The notes: a model not told the origin generated them from the letters alone. A DNA stretch of 64,000 nt from Phylloscopus collybita (GCA_027886175.1 JAJNNQ010000137.1:31234001-31298000), one strand, 5' to 3'; positions 37,946 through 52,083 are shown, counted from the first letter of the stretch. Numbers and translations: made by a program.

Positions 37946-39449
37946 CCTGTGAGGAGCAGAAAACAATCGCAGGATGCAGATTTCACAAATGATGTATTTC
38001 TCAGGTAAATTTGATCTTTAGAAGGATCAGTAAGTGATTTCCCAAAGCATAAATCACTAGTTGTAAATTTCATTAACCACAGTAATAAGAAAGGTTGTGA
38101 CTATACTTAAAGTCTTTCTTAATTTGTCCTCCAAAATGCTTTCTGCTATGACAAGAATCACTCAGCTGGTGTTCTTTGTTTCATTTGATAAGGAGTTGTC
38201 ATACACCACAAATGAAAGTTCAGCTTCTGTGCCATGGACCTGTCATTTATATAAATCAGTATCCAGGTGCTGTCAGTTATTCTGTTGTCTGTTATTAGCT
38301 GAGACTTAACCAGTTACTCAAAGGTGAATTTGAGGTGGGAGGTTTGTCCTTTAATATCAAGTAGAAAGCCTCAAAATTCAAGTCAGTGAGATTGGTGGTA
38401 TATTCTGTGCTAAAAGCGAAAAAAAAAAAGGAATAGCTGAGATAAGGTATTTCTGTGACAACCTCACCTTAAATCAGAGAAACAGGATCCATTTCTTCCG
38501 GAAAGACAAGATTTTGCAATTCAGTTTCTCTTGACAAAGCCATTCAGTGGCATTTCCCTTCATTATGAAAGGAAAACATCAAAAATTACTTGATTGAATG
38601 AAAAATTATATTCAATCTAGCTATTTGTGCAGCCAAAGCAAACCAGTGGAATGATGTTCAAAATGAAAGGGTAACTGGAAATATTTAAGTCTTTGAGAGC
38701 ATCTGTATCACAAATTTCAAGCAACTCTCTGAACTCACTCTGGTTGCTGAAGAAGAGCATGCTGAATGTTATTGCATTGATCAGTGCTTAAAATCTTGAC
38801 CTTAGCAAGGTTTAGATTAGCTTAGGAGAAACAGAAGTCAGTATATGTCTTTGTCTCCACTCGAGAGCCTATATATATTCAGAAAGAAAATAATAGACAG
38901 TAGTGATTCTACTTGATATTAGATTAATTTTCTTGTCTAAACAAAATGTATACGGACTCTGCATCTCTGAGCAGTACAATCAGAGATGAGCTGCATGTTG
39001 CTAAGCTTCTGGAGTGCAAATTTCCGGGATCTGTAGAAGTGAAATGGATGTGACAGAAGGACAAGTGCAAAAAGTATCTCCAATTTCAGGAAGAGGGCCC
39101 CATGTTCAGGCACACAATAGTGAAATAAAGACCGACTAAATATACCAATTAAATGCTTTGGAAGTACAAATGACTTTTGTCTAATATATGTGTGTGTATA
39201 TATATATATACATACTAGAAATATCAATACAGATGCAGAATAAAATGTAAGGAATATCGAGTTTACTATGCCTTTTTCAACCATGAACATCAAAATGTGT
39301 TAAAACATGGGTTATACATGCACATCACAGGAAAACAATTAGTGTCACCAGCTATATGGACATCTTATAAGCACACCACCATACAGAAACTTTGTAACAA
39401 AAATGAAGTCTATGTTTTTGAACAGTTTGATCAATAATTCCTATAATGC
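37946..39449. other. Unassigned AT-rich DNA
   Basis: No gene or repeat family is recognised. A short TG/TA repeat lies at about 39186-39212. The 118-codon minus-strand frame at 38937-39293 shows no recognisable motif and crosses that simple repeat. Confidence 0.5.
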
Positions 39450-39570
39450 TGTCCTGGTTTCAGCCAAGGACAAGGTTATTTTTTTGCAGTAACCATAAGG
39501 GGGTGGAGCCTGGAGCTGTGTGGGCATGTCTAGGTTGTTATTCTGTACCATGATAACTGCTTAAGAGTAA
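39450..39570 (+). mobile_element. LTR 5' fragment of an endogenous retrovirus
   Basis: The segment opens with TGTCCTGGTTTCAGCC, the start shared by several avian LTR families. It then has GGTTATTTTTTTGCAGTAAC, AAGGGGGTGGAGCCTGGAGC, TGTGTGGGCATG and ATTCTGTACCATG, which match the U3 part of such LTRs as I remember them. No TATA box, AATAAA signal or CA end could be placed downstream, so only the 5' part is claimed and the 3' edge is arbitrary. Confidence 0.55.
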
Positions 39571-39983
39571 GAATTTCAAAAGTATTCTAGAATGAAGCTT
39601 TTAAAAGCATCAGCCTTTCATGGACCACAGCAGAGGTCACTGCAGACAAATGAATAAGTGCTGTTAAAGTTGAGGTTTGAATTTACAGGAGGTGAGTATT
39701 ATAATATACACAGGATATGGCTGGTTTCACTTTGTTGAGTATTGGAATGGTGCAGCTCAACTGTTTCTTAAACTGATGTAAACATTCTTATCACAGCCTA
39801 ACACCACTTCTTTGGTAAATTAAAAATGTTTTGATTGTAAAGGAAACTAGACTGATGAAATGGTCGAGCAAAAGAGGGGAAAAGAATTATGTAAATGAAG
39901 GAAAGGAAATTAATTTAGGAAGAGAAGGAGACAGTGGGGAGGACAGAAGGGTCAGAAAAAGAAAGAAAAAGGAAAAAAAAAGA
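39571..39983. other. Unassigned DNA leading into the GGAAA array
   Basis: Nothing is recognised until about 39940, where purines become dense (AGAAAAAGAAAGAAAAAGG) and lead into the array. The open frames that start here are open because of the array. Confidence 0.5.
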
Positions 39984-40217
39984 GGAAAGGAAAGGAAAGG
40001 AAAGGAAAGGAAAGGAAAGGAAAGGAAAGGAAAGGAAAGGAAAGGAAAGGAAAGGAAAGGAAAGGAAAGGAAAGGAAAGGAAAGGAAAGGAAAGGAAAGG
40101 AAAGGAAAGGAAAGGAAAGGAAAGGAAAGGAAAGGAAAGGAAAGGAAAGGAAAGGAAAGGAAAGGAAAGGAAAGGAAAGGAAAGGAAAGGAAAGGAAAGG
40201 AAAGGAAAGGAAAGGAA
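39984..40217. repeat. (GGAAA)n pentanucleotide microsatellite, about 47 pure copies
   Basis: A 234-bp uninterrupted array of GGAAA with no substitutions, flanked by A/G-rich imperfect sequence (about 39950-39983 and 40218-40232). All three forward frames stay open and encode KERKG-type peptides, which are translation artefacts. The motif is the reverse complement of the CCTTT block at 28688-28732. Confidence 0.98.
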
Positions 40218-43200
40218 GAAAGAAAAAGGGAAGATTGCTGAAAAGATTAATTTTCTTTTGTCCTGGTTTCCAGGTTAAGTTCAGTACTCATGCAGCTGTG
40301 CCAGCACACTTTAAGGATCAATTCAAGGGCAAAAATAACTAACTGGAGTGTGAGAAAAGAGGAGGAGTGTGCTAACATCATATCGCTGCTGAGAGATGCA
40401 AATTAGATCCAGTGTTAGGCTCAGCAATTTACAAGGAGCAGTGTTGCCTTGCTTTAGTGGGGCCTGAACAAACTGACCCCAGCAAACAACTGGCACCTGC
40501 CAGTTTCATTGGCAGCTGGCTGATCATTTTGAAAATATTGCTGTCACTTGAACAGAGGCACTTAAAGAAGGGGATGAGCTCTGAAGTGTTTTTGAAGATC
40601 CACGCCTGCATGATTTGGGTGTACATAAGCATAGATGTGACAACATTCAGCACCTGCACACAGGAGCTACAGAGCTGTACACCTCTAAGTAGGTCAGTGT
40701 GACTGAGCACAGCAAGCCCCCTAACACAAGCTTTTTTTAGAAATATTTCAGCAGTGTTGATAGCTTGCTGTATGCACCTCTGTATGCAATGCTGTAGGCA
40801 AATCTCAAATTTATAAATTCACACCATCCCCCCAATAAATCAGCTATCCTTGTAAAAATGCAGCTTTGCTGAGGCAGTGGTGTCTGTGTTGGGGCTTTTC
40901 TCAGCAAAGCTTTTGGTCAGGGGTGGGCACATCTCTTGCTTGCTTTGCATCTTAGCCAAAGCAACAGGAGTCTACAGCACACAGCTTAGGCACAGTTATA
41001 TTGTAGTGTAATTGATTTTTACTTACACTGAATGTCCTAAAAATGCATTTCCCCAACTGATTTGGGGCTTTGCTTAGCTTGGGGTTGTGAGAAAAATATA
41101 TTATTTGGGATTTACATTACTGGAGATGTTAACTGTTCTCAGGTAAGTTCACTGCAGAGGGAACAAATCTGGATTTCACCAGGGGAGAAGGGGGAAGAAG
41201 CACTTGAGAAAAGTTGCTGTTAGAGATGTAGAATATTTTATCAGTATAACAGCTCCAGCATTATTGCATCCTAACAGTAGGAAACAAGACATCAGATAAT
41301 TTACCAGTATTGGAACCGCATCACACACTTCACACACAAACTGGGTCTAAACCATTTAAATGCTTTATACATGTGGGTGCACAGGACAGGATTTTTCTAC
41401 AGTCTCTAGATGAGCAGGAAGAGATCATTAAAAGTAATCATGATCTTTTAAGTACTTTTTCCTGATTGATTCTGGAAAACTATGTACATATGTATATGTG
41501 CTTGTATGAAGAGGTATGGTATTTTGGCACCTATTCCAGTAGGTGCCCAAAGGAAACCAGGGGGCTTTTGCTGGGACTTTTTGCTGTGCTAGTGACTGGG
41601 GACCCACAGCCACAACATGCAGACAGGTCAAAATGAGGCTGCTCTTTTCCAGATGTATCTGGTGCAAAGCAAAACCAGAGCATATCCTTCAAAAAGATGT
41701 GGGCACTGTGGCAAGCGTGTTTTCCACAAGGGGTGTAGATGCAACTTCCCTGGAGTAAACTTTTCCTTTTTGAAATTTTATTTTTGCTTCTATCCTGACT
41801 TTAGGTTTGCCTCAGGGCATCTTGTGGCTTTGTGATGGAGAAACTTTAAAAAAGCCTTGGAGTCTGCTGAGGTTTCTGCTGGTTCTCCAGGTGTGTCTCC
41901 TCAGGACGCCTTTTGTCAGCACAGATACCGCATCGTTGAGCTTCTGGGCCTCTTTGCTCTTCCTCAACACTCAGCAAAACCTCCTTCCCATGCCAAAGAC
42001 TTGCACAGCTTGTCAGGCAAAGGTACATCACCAAATAGTTCCCCCCTCCAAGCAGCTTTTGTTACTGCACAGGACTGTCTATAGAGCAGTGGGTCTGATG
42101 CTATGACTTCACAGTCTTTTTTTTTTTTGATCAGTTTAGTATGGTAACATGAGCATTGCTCAAGTGTCTATTAAGGTATTGCAGTCTCCTACAGCCACAT
42201 TTGCCTATAAGCACTCTTTCTGGCTTCATTAAAACTCTTTAGAATGTTTGTCTGTTTTTAAATGCCTTCAGAGAAATCAATCAAGCAATCAATCAATCAA
42301 TTTATTCAATATATAAATTTAATTAATGTGTGGGTCCTGACCTTTGAAACCCAGTTTTGATTTTTAAGTCTATAAGAGAAAATTTAAAAAATCAATACAT
42401 AGATCCTCAACTTCATATTTATCCATGAATTTCCAAAATGTTTAACATAACAGAGCAGGAAGAAGCCACTATTTTTTCATTCCTTAGCAGATAAAGGAGT
42501 GCATGAGCTAAACTTAGGTATTCAGGATCTGCAAGATTCCTGTCATTGTCAAAAACACAGAAGTACCTTACAGAGACTTCCACAGCCTCTTTCAGTTCTT
42601 CCACATTGTTTCTACCATGAGGTTTTTCTTAATATCTGATCAGAATTTTCCTTGTCACATAAACCTCTCTACTGTATTTTTTATCTGTGAATTGTGTCAT
42701 TTGTTGCTGATTCTTTCCTTCATTCTTCCAGTTCAGTAGGGAGTAATGGATGTAATATTTCTTCCCAGCTCTCTACAGCCTTTCACTCAAAAGAAAGACA
42801 AGCCTATAGGCAAGTGCAATCATAGTTATGTGATTAAAGAATTTGCCCAAGGGGAAGAAAATGGGACTCAGCTTCTTGCATTATCACAGATCCTGCAGTG
42901 CTGATGGTGAACTGTGCAGGCCTACAGCCAAAGAGGATTTAGGGTCTCATTAAAAGCTTCTTGTTCTACTCAGCTACAAGCCTAACCTCTCTCCTACATT
43001 CCCCCTTTCATGCTGGCAAGTTTGCTGAGAGAATGCCTTTGAAGTTGAGGTACACAGTGGAAATGAACAGGAGAACCAAGCTTGCTGCTGTTGATGAGAC
43101 TTAAAATGAGACAGAAGCCAAGCTGTTGTCGGTCATGTCAACAGTGATTTACTACTAAGGCTTTGCAGACCTAAAATTCAGGCATCTGAAGAAATGCAGG

Positions 43201-45500
43201 AATGAGAAATGAGGTGCTGATAGAGTCTGGGCACTTCCAAAGATTCAGCAGGATCTTTCAAGAACTCAGTTTTAGGTTCTTAAATTCCAAGTCTCACTTA
43301 AAAATATCATCGCCTTTCTTGACCCAGGCCTCGTGATAGCTGTGTTTCTGTGACCACCTGTTTGGAAAGGGATTTGCAAATATCTACACTCCCAAGTATC
43401 TGTTAAGTGAGATAATAGCACTTGAATATTTTATGTGGTCTGAAGCTGAATATTATCACAGAAGCTGAGAAAAGCTTGGATATTCATCTTTTCCAAACTG
43501 CATGTTCAAATGAAAAAAAAAAAATGCTTCAGACTTCACTCATAACTAGCTTTATTTCATTCCTTGATTAAACATCTTAACCTGCAGACTTACCATACAA
43601 GCAGAGAAAGTAAGGATAAACTACAGAATCCACAGCTCTGTGGATGTGAGGTTCTCAGGAGGAAAAACAGGGTGTATATGGAGGGTATTCTTTTGGGAGC
43701 AGACATTATTTGAGGAGAATTGTTTCAAGATCATATTTCTGGATGTAGTCTCTTTAATGTTGCCATGACTCATTCTGCAAACATTTGGCATGCATTTTAT
43801 ATTACATATGCTGAAATATATGACTTAAAACTGAAAAGATGTTAAAAGTTGTGAAAAGCTCAGGTATTACAAAGGGATAGGTTCCAATAAAGCACTGAGG
43901 AGCTTGAGTTTTTATGAAAAAAGGTATATTTTATTGCTAATCTGTAAAACTGAATTCAAATTGTTTTAACATGTCTTTATTAAATGTCTGGCACTTCCAT
44001 CCTGGAAATACTACAATCTCCATCATGCTGACCTCTTCACAATCCTGTGTGTGGTCCTAACTAGAAACCCATCAGAAAAAAAACCCCAAACAGCTGGGGA
44101 GAAAGAGCAACTCATGCAGTTTCCATTCTCAGAAACTGGCTAGTCTGGGATACCTAGAAAAGGCAGTATCCAGACCTCATTAAATATTTTTACATTTTAT
44201 ACAAAAATAGTATTTCCTGAAATTCTCTAAAAATTTTCTTGAAGGATGTACACATATCCTCTTAAATATAATAAAAAGGGGTTTTTTACACCAAACTATT
44301 TGTGTTCCTAAAATGCTACTTACAACTTTGATAAACCCTTCAAGTGACTTTGTGGCTTTTAGACAGATTTTCTATAGTTTGTTCTGAAACAAACAAAAGA
44401 TTGAGTCTTGTAGGTAGAAATGTCCTAAAAAAATCTGTGACTTTCTAGGAAGGAACAAATAAGCAAATGAAAGTTAACAGACTTTAATCAGTTAACCATT
44501 GTTTTGTATCAGACTCTCTGCTGGTTTTGTAATTTAGCTTTTGTTGCCTAGTGATGTGGTGATGATGATTTCTTTTCATTGAAATATTCCACTCATTAAA
44601 GTGCAAACAAGGGGGAGACTGGTTCAAATCTTCAGTTCATTAGAAATTTTGGTTTAGTTCTTGTACCTCTGAAAGGATCACTGAAAAAGAGCCAGTTTGG
44701 CCAAGCAGAAGAGGTAAAAGACCTTTCAGAAACAATTAAAAATAATAACCTTTTAAGGCAACTTAAATTTAAAATCATAATAGTGCAAAACAGAAAGTTT
44801 GAGGAGCAGATTGCTAAGTGAAGAGCTGTAATAAAAGCAACTTCAAATGTGTCAGAATGAGGAAAAAGTTCCTTAAATAATTAAAGGCAAGAAAGTCAAT
44901 GTAGAATATCTAGAATTATTTGCATGGTTGTGCATTGTCAGAGGGGTGATTTCTAGAGAGAAATGAAGTAGTCTCGTATTACAGTTTATGAGATATGTGA
45001 CCCAGCTTGTAGTTTCCAAAGCTGAGGACTCTACTTGTATCACATTTCTGTTCCTTTACCTCACTTTCCCTGAGCACTCCCACCATCCACCTTGTACCAG
45101 CTCCTTTTCCCATCAGTAATTCTCTTGGGCACATAGAATGCCTTGGTGTCAGTGCCCGTAGAGAAGGAAAAGATGAAAGTTTGACTCCTAAAAGGGGTGT
45201 TGAGGATGAAGGACTATAAATTCTGTGCAAACTTCATAATAAAAAAATAAAATAAATACAAATTCCAGACAGAAAAATGTGTAGGATATCACAACGGGAA
45301 AATTTCCACAATTTTTGTAAAAGAAAACTAGACCTGGTAAATCTCTCTCTTAAAATATACCAGAGAAATAAATTGAGAACATCCATTTTGTATCTGTATT
45401 TTCACAAATGCTTATTTCTAGGTATATTATCATATTCTCTTTAAAACCTGTGACAGCAACATCATTAAAAGGTCTCATAATTCTAATAAGATGATAGATA
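40218..45500. other. Unassigned AT-rich DNA
   Basis: A second TGTCCTGGTTTC motif occurs at 40259-40270, but nothing LTR-like follows it. An ATCA tetranucleotide patch lies at about 42278-42302. The minus-strand frame at 42419-42604 has protein-like composition but no good splice sites. The overlapping frames on both strands at 41543-42106 show no motif. A GGTTCAAATC at about 44624 has no tRNA around it. Confidence 0.4.
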
Positions 45501-48500
45501 AATACACTATAGTGCAAAAAGAAAAAATATTCCTATCAGCATAATAAACAAGCACGAAGTTGAATTATTTAAGAGCAAGGTCTGAAAATCATGGTGGATC
45601 ATAAGTCTCTGAAACATGTCAGTTCAACTTTGAGTCAGGAAAGCAAGTGAATTATTGAAAAGCAGTGAGATAATATAGGAAATTACTGTATTGCTCAACA
45701 TTTTGATCTGAAAGCTTCAAACTGAGATTAGATGTGAGGAGCCAATGTTTTTAGAAATGTGGGGGGTTTTATTAAATAATGAATTCAGTAATAAGTCCAA
45801 GTTTTAGAACAAAACTACAGTAACACACATTCAAGTAAAAAATGAAAGCCAAAGGAAAACAAAAACTATTTGACAGATTTCTCAGGCTGTAGGTGGATAA
45901 AAGCTGCAAATAAGCCTCAGCCTGGTGCAGTGCTGAATGAGGAGGGCCATTGTGCTGGCTGCTCTGGACTGGGCACTCTCTCCCCTGGTCTGGGCACCCC
46001 TGAGCACCTGTACAGCAGAGGGCAGGATTAAATAGCATCTTCCTCAGTGATGTTTCAACTCAGGTTATTTTACGTTGATCATGATCTTGAGTTGCAACTT
46101 CCCAACACGGGAGGTTGCTCAGGCTTTGCTTTGATAGGAGGCTGAAAGGCAGTTAGTGCACATCTCTGTGCCTGTGGATCTAAAATCCTTCCTAAATCTA
46201 CCACTTTATAAGTATCCCCATAAGCTGCTGTAGCCCAGGCCTTTCCAAGGGAGATAAAAACCCTGCATCTAAGCTACTCCTAGTACCTAAAAGCCAAATC
46301 AGACATTTCTTCAGATACTTTCTGTACTTTATTTTTGTTGTTAAATTGCCATAATTTTAGGAAGAAATCTAATTTCTCTTGTAGGAGCAATACTCTGCAT
46401 AGAAAATATTAAATTTCCTAATCTTGCAGAGTGTTTTTGCACACTACAAGATCAGCAAAAGGGGTGAGGCTCCTATAGACAGTAATTCTGAGTAGGAGCT
46501 GCTATCACAAATAAATCTCTAAAACACGTGGTGTCTATAATAGCAAGTGAAAATTTTAATAACATTTACCATATGTGGCCCTGTCCAGCAAGAAAATGTT
46601 TTGTAAGCTCTGCTCCTTGTCTAAGGTATTGCCTGGTGATTTTCTGCTGGAGAGTTTTCATCCACTGAAATCCTACTTGATCTCCCTAGAATCACACTTA
46701 ATGGGAAAGACACTGAGCGACAAATCAAAGAGAGATTTCTACATCCAAAGAGGATGTACAGGTGAGTAGATTCATTATGTGAATAAGGGTTCAAAGACAA
46801 ACTCATAAATTTGTCCAAAATGTCATTGTTCCAAAGGTAACAGGAAAGGAAATGCCAGAAAGAATATAATGCCATTCCCATTTCCTTTTGCAGTGTACCC
46901 CACAATCAAAAAACGCAAACAAACAAACAAAGTAAAGAACAATAACTTAACATTTATTTTGCCATTTTTTGCCATGTACCCTTAGTAAGAACTAAAGCAA
47001 GCAAGAGCAAAACCACAAGATTCATCCAGGCCTGGGCTTTCCACCTGTTAAATTCTTATGCTACAGCAAATACAATAGAAAGGAAAGCAATTCCTTCTGT
47101 TCTTTGACCAAAGCATGACACAAGCTTTCCATTTATGAAGCACTGGGCAAGACATCCTGTGTGTCATTCCTCTGAAAGGTCATAGGTAATATTCTCCTGC
47201 AGATGAATACTGAACACCTTCAAGAACATCTTTCATAGCTTCAAAGTCTGTCTAGAAAAAGCTATGGGATTGTCCATCTGCACAGGGATTGCATAGCTTC
47301 TGCAGAAGTCCTTGCTTGGACTGGCTGTTAATCCTAAAAATTAACAAAATTGGGGCTTTTAAGCTTTGTACTATTTTCCCTTTTCTATATTCTTGCTTGC
47401 TGTCCAGTTACTCCTTTTCCCTTTTCCAGCAAAAATCCCGGTGGCATTCTGTTGCTTAGTCTGGGCTGAAACACTCTTGCATCTTGCCAGGGCTTTGCAA
47501 AGAGCCACACAGTTAGATTTTGGGTTATTTAAAAACCCAAAGAAATAAATCCCAAATCATCAAATGAGGAGATTTTTCAGGGTTTCCTACTTTTCTACCT
47601 ACTCACCCCAGCAGCACACTGTTGCAGCATGACTCCTGAAAACCTCTGAAAACCAAAAGAGATTTGTAAAATGACATGAGAATATAGAGATCTCCTAGCA
47701 GGTGTGTAACCCTCTAAGTACAAATCAAGAGCTTCTTACAGGAAAGAGCCAAGCTAAACAATTGGAAGGCAATGCCCTTTTCTATTGTAAGGCTGGGGAA
47801 AACACTCTTTAACCCAATGATAGAAGTAACAAAGAATCTTTAGATTTAAACAACTGATAATTTAGTTGAGCACTCTTTTTCTGGAGAAGGGCGTGGTAAC
47901 TTGGTGAAAGCATAATTCAATTGCCATAAGTAATGGAAAATAACTTCTATAAATCTTTCTTCTTATTATTTGAGTAAGGTTATTGGTATGACTAGAGTAA
48001 GGTTACATTTTCATTTATTTCTCTTTTCAGTATCCTATTGAATCTTGTTTATCCAGTCACTGTCACAACTCCACAACTATTTGCCTCATGGTGAAAAATT
48101 TTGCCATTTGAAAAAGGAAACCACTGAACACGACAACAAAACAAGGAAAAGAGAGGATATTTCCAAGTAAATTACTGAGCTTAATTTTAGCTGGTTAAAA
48201 TCTTACAACTCTGCGTGGCCCCACGGTAGATTTTTTTTTTTCCAAAACATGCTTTTGGAAACAGTGAAACACTGTATTTTGTTGGCAAACAGTTTCAAGA
48301 ATTTAAGCCTTTAATCAAGCTATGCTAAATACTTCAGTTTATAAATTGTTTATGAGTTAACCAGGACTTTCCACACAAATGTGTTTCACTTTAATAATAG
48401 TCTCAAAGTTTTCTACACAGTATCCTGTCCAGCACAGTCTTCTACTGTTCAGATCTGGCTACTGTTATGGTCCAAACAAAATTAGTCTCCCTGACAGAAA

Positions 48501-51500
48501 AGGTTAAATAATGTTAATGAATAAGCCAGTGCTGCCAATATTGAATAATAATGACAATACCAATACCAATAACAACAAAAATAATAGTAGTAGTAAAAAG
48601 GGTATCTAAAGATCTTCCTTTTTGCTCCTGTTACACAGTGTAAGGAAGAAAGGCAGGCATTCACCTCTACATAGTGTCCAGCCTGCCTTGGCAAGCGTGA
48701 TGGGTGCCTTGGTACAGCTGTTTCCCTTTGCCAGCCCGGAGTGTGGAGTTTTGGTTTTGCTCTGAGCCTTACACAGCTGCAGTTCAGCCATGCCCCTGAG
48801 CCCCACCACCATCCAGGGGGATTAATCAGCCCTACTAATGACAGGTCAGTCTGTGGGGTCAAAGCATTTTGTCATGTTGTTAAGTGCTTGGGGTACATGC
48901 TTAGATACTAAATACCAACAGAGAGAAAGCACATTGGGTCACCCTCCTGGCAGAGAGGTGGTGAAACAACTACTGGCAAACCTGTTTGATGAGCGTTCCT
49001 GCCCTCTCGTGGTAAAACTCTGCTAAATTTAGTCATTACATGCCACACTTGCTTGTCCAGCACAAAAAAAGACTAGTAGAAGAAGATTATAAAATATTTA
49101 TTTCCTCCTATTTATTCACATATCTTTCGGTGTCTGAATTTCGAGAGGTCTTCGTATTCCTTCAGTTTTTGCCCGCACCAGATGAGATTCTGAGAGATGT
49201 TTTAATCTCTAGTTTAAAAAGTCCTTACATCCAGTTTAGCCAAATATGCTTCACATGGACATAAAAGTGGAGATTATTTCAGTTTCATTGCTACTCAGAG
49301 CTATTACGTTTTTGGTTTTGTTTTCTGTATTTGAACAATTCTTAGGAAGCCTATCACTAATTAAAAACGAGTAAAATCAGGGAAGAAATGTATTAGGGCT
49401 GTAATTATACCACTTTCAAATTTCATCCCAGTAGCAACATATACTTCTTTATGATGAAACATGATGCACTGTTGTTCTTTATTTCCAAAATTGTTTGGCA
49501 ACTGTCTGAAAACCAAGGCTACAAGGACTTTTTGTGTTTATTCATGTTTTGTAAAAGGCTGTTTAGATAGAGAAAATCATGCCTTTTTGACAGCTCCAAA
49601 AATAGATTCTGAAAAAAACAAATCTCTTTTTTATTTGTGAGTCTAGATTGTGCCACATCTGCTCTTCAGATGTACAGCTTACACTGTATTAGCTCACACA
49701 GTCTTGACAAGGGCTGAAACATACTCATGCTCCATCTCTACTGGCTTGTGTCGTGTGATGATGTAAAGGTAAATTCAGATTTAGACAGGTCTAGGAAGAA
49801 CAAAATTATCAGCTAGATGAATTTGCTTGCTGTGAAGGTTCTTCTTTTATCCCGTCGTAGTAAAGGGTTTTTTGGAAAAACTTTGCACCTGCACACATTC
49901 AAGGGGATATGCAGCAAAACAAGAATTAGCAAATCAAATGGTAGCATCAGGTATAAAGTAAAATATTACAAAAGTGGATAAGAAGAGTTAACTAGCAATG
50001 TCTGCTTTCATTTCACAAAAATATTTTATTACACTTACTCCTTTCCTTTCATGACAAAGGTAGCAGCCTATATAAAACAGGATAAAGAGAGCTTTCCTGT
50101 TGAAGCCAAGAAAGAAAAAAATGTCTTCAACTGTCTCATTGAAAAGGATTGTAAACTTTTCCAAAAAGAAGAAAAAAAAAAAAGCATGCAAAAATATTCT
50201 GTTTTGCAGAGAATATGAAAAGAAGCACATCAAAGAAAATGAATATAGAGACAGATGTCATGCACATTGCAATGAAGAAGGCAATTTCTTCCAGATTTGT
50301 TGCTGTGACTAGTCATACATCTGTAACATGCAAATTTGGCTTCTTTTTTGGAGTGGAATGTATTTATACATTTATATCCAAACGCTGATTCATTAATGAA
50401 AAATCCAGGTCCAAGGTTTTCAAAAGGGACTAATGATTTTGAGATCCAAGTCCAAACACCTAAAATGAATTTTATGTTCATTCACGTAAAACTGCCAGGT
50501 GGGGACACTGGAAATGAATGCATGCAGAAGGTATGAGACACTTGACCTCTGCACTGGGTTTATGGGAGACAACTCATAACAGCTTTACTAATTCTTGTAG
50601 TATAAAAATTACTTTGTGAAACACCTATCCCTATGAGACTAGCCCTTGATGGGAATAATACATTTGAAATAATATTTTATAGAAATAATATTTTCTTTAA
50701 CAAGAGTTTCAGTTTCAAGGAGCTCATTTGGATTTGCTATTTTCTGCAACTGGCTTTCATGTTAGTATTTTCAGAATTTGTTTACTGCTCAGTATATTAA
50801 TTTGGGTAATTGTTTAAAAGAAAGACACCATTTTAAACAACCTGTTAAAGGCATACTTTTTTGAAGGGTCATCTTAAGATCTTAATATAGTGTGATGCTC
50901 TTTATTTGTTTCATGGCAATATGCCTCAAAATATTGTTTACATCAAACAAATTAAAACTATTTAAAAAGAATATTATTATAGTCATGTTATTAATTATTT
51001 TGGGTAGTAAATGTGTCATAAAATGACAGATAGAAATCATAAAAATGGTTCTCAGTGCTGGAAATAACATCTGCCATATATTGGTGTTACCTACATTCCT
51101 TACTCTTGGGCTGCAAGCAATCCAGGCTATTGACCACTGCAGGAAAGAATGAATGAGGCCTTTACACTAGTGCCTTATGAAAGTATCTCCCAAAGCAAAT
51201 TGATTCTGGAAAATAAAGTTGAAATGAGCTTTTTTCCCCCCTTCTCTCTGTAAAGCAAATAGGAGGATCAAGGTATTTGGAGATTTCAGTTGTATTGTTC
51301 TTGTCTCTTGTTTACCCTTGAACACCATACCAAAAATTTAAGGCAAAGCCACTTTTAGTTGTGGAAAATATTTTAAGAGACTGTGGGTTTTTTCTCAGTT
51401 AGTTATGGAATACCACAAAGTCCCCATAGAAGTGCAGAACATTTTTCAGCCCACCTAACTTAAGGTACTAAGTTAAGATGTGCATCAGAAGCCTGCTCAC

Positions 51501-52083
51501 ACAAAGTTCCCTTAATTGTTGATGGAAAGTAACAGATGCCTCCAGACAGTGATTCAGATGGTGGGCTGAGTTGCCTTTTTTATCTACCCTCCCTGATTGA
51601 CTGTGAAACCTTTTCTTGTTCCTCACCCACCAGTTTTTGCACTTATTATCAATGGTTCTTCCAATACAGATGTGAACTGAATTTCATTTTATTTAAACCT
51701 TCAGACAATAAATTTATTTTTCTTAGTTGCCAGACCTTTCAAGAGCTGACCATGAATACAGGGGTTCCTTGGATCACAAGTTGAAAATAATTTCCATAAA
51801 GGCAGTAGTTGCCTCAGCAACAAGGCTTCAACAATGCTTAAGCAATTAGCTGTATGTGGGATGAATCTTGGCTTTTATAAGCTTCTGTACCCTGACTGAA
51901 TGAAGGTAGTTTTCAAGGCATTGAAGATTTGTATTGAAGGAGAAGATGTAAAATGAAAATTTGTTCTCTTCCACAGAGTAAGGGAAGAATAACTGGCATT
52001 ACTTAAAATAAATGTATTTGTTTTAAAGTAGGAGCCATTAAAATGAATAAAGGTTATATAATACTTCAGGCATTACAAACTAA
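45501..52083. other. Unassigned AT-rich DNA
   Basis: No gene or repeat family is recognised. Simple sequence includes an AAAC patch at about 46914-46930 and imperfect AAT/AAC at about 48541-48597, which produces the Tyr-rich part of the minus-strand frame at 48482-48862. A purine run lies at about 50168-50182. Confidence 0.45.

Noticed and set aside
39778..39800. TGTAAACATTCTTATCACAG, which shares the seed of the miR-30 family
   Set aside because: The rest of the mature sequence does not match and no complementary arm forms a hairpin nearby.
39831..40278. Overlapping Lys/Glu/Arg-rich open frames of 136 and 114 codons
   Set aside because: They are translations of the GGAAA microsatellite, which has no stop in any forward frame.
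44618..44640. GGTTCAAATC, resembling a tRNA B box
   Set aside because: No A box, acceptor stem or anticodon arm can be placed around it.
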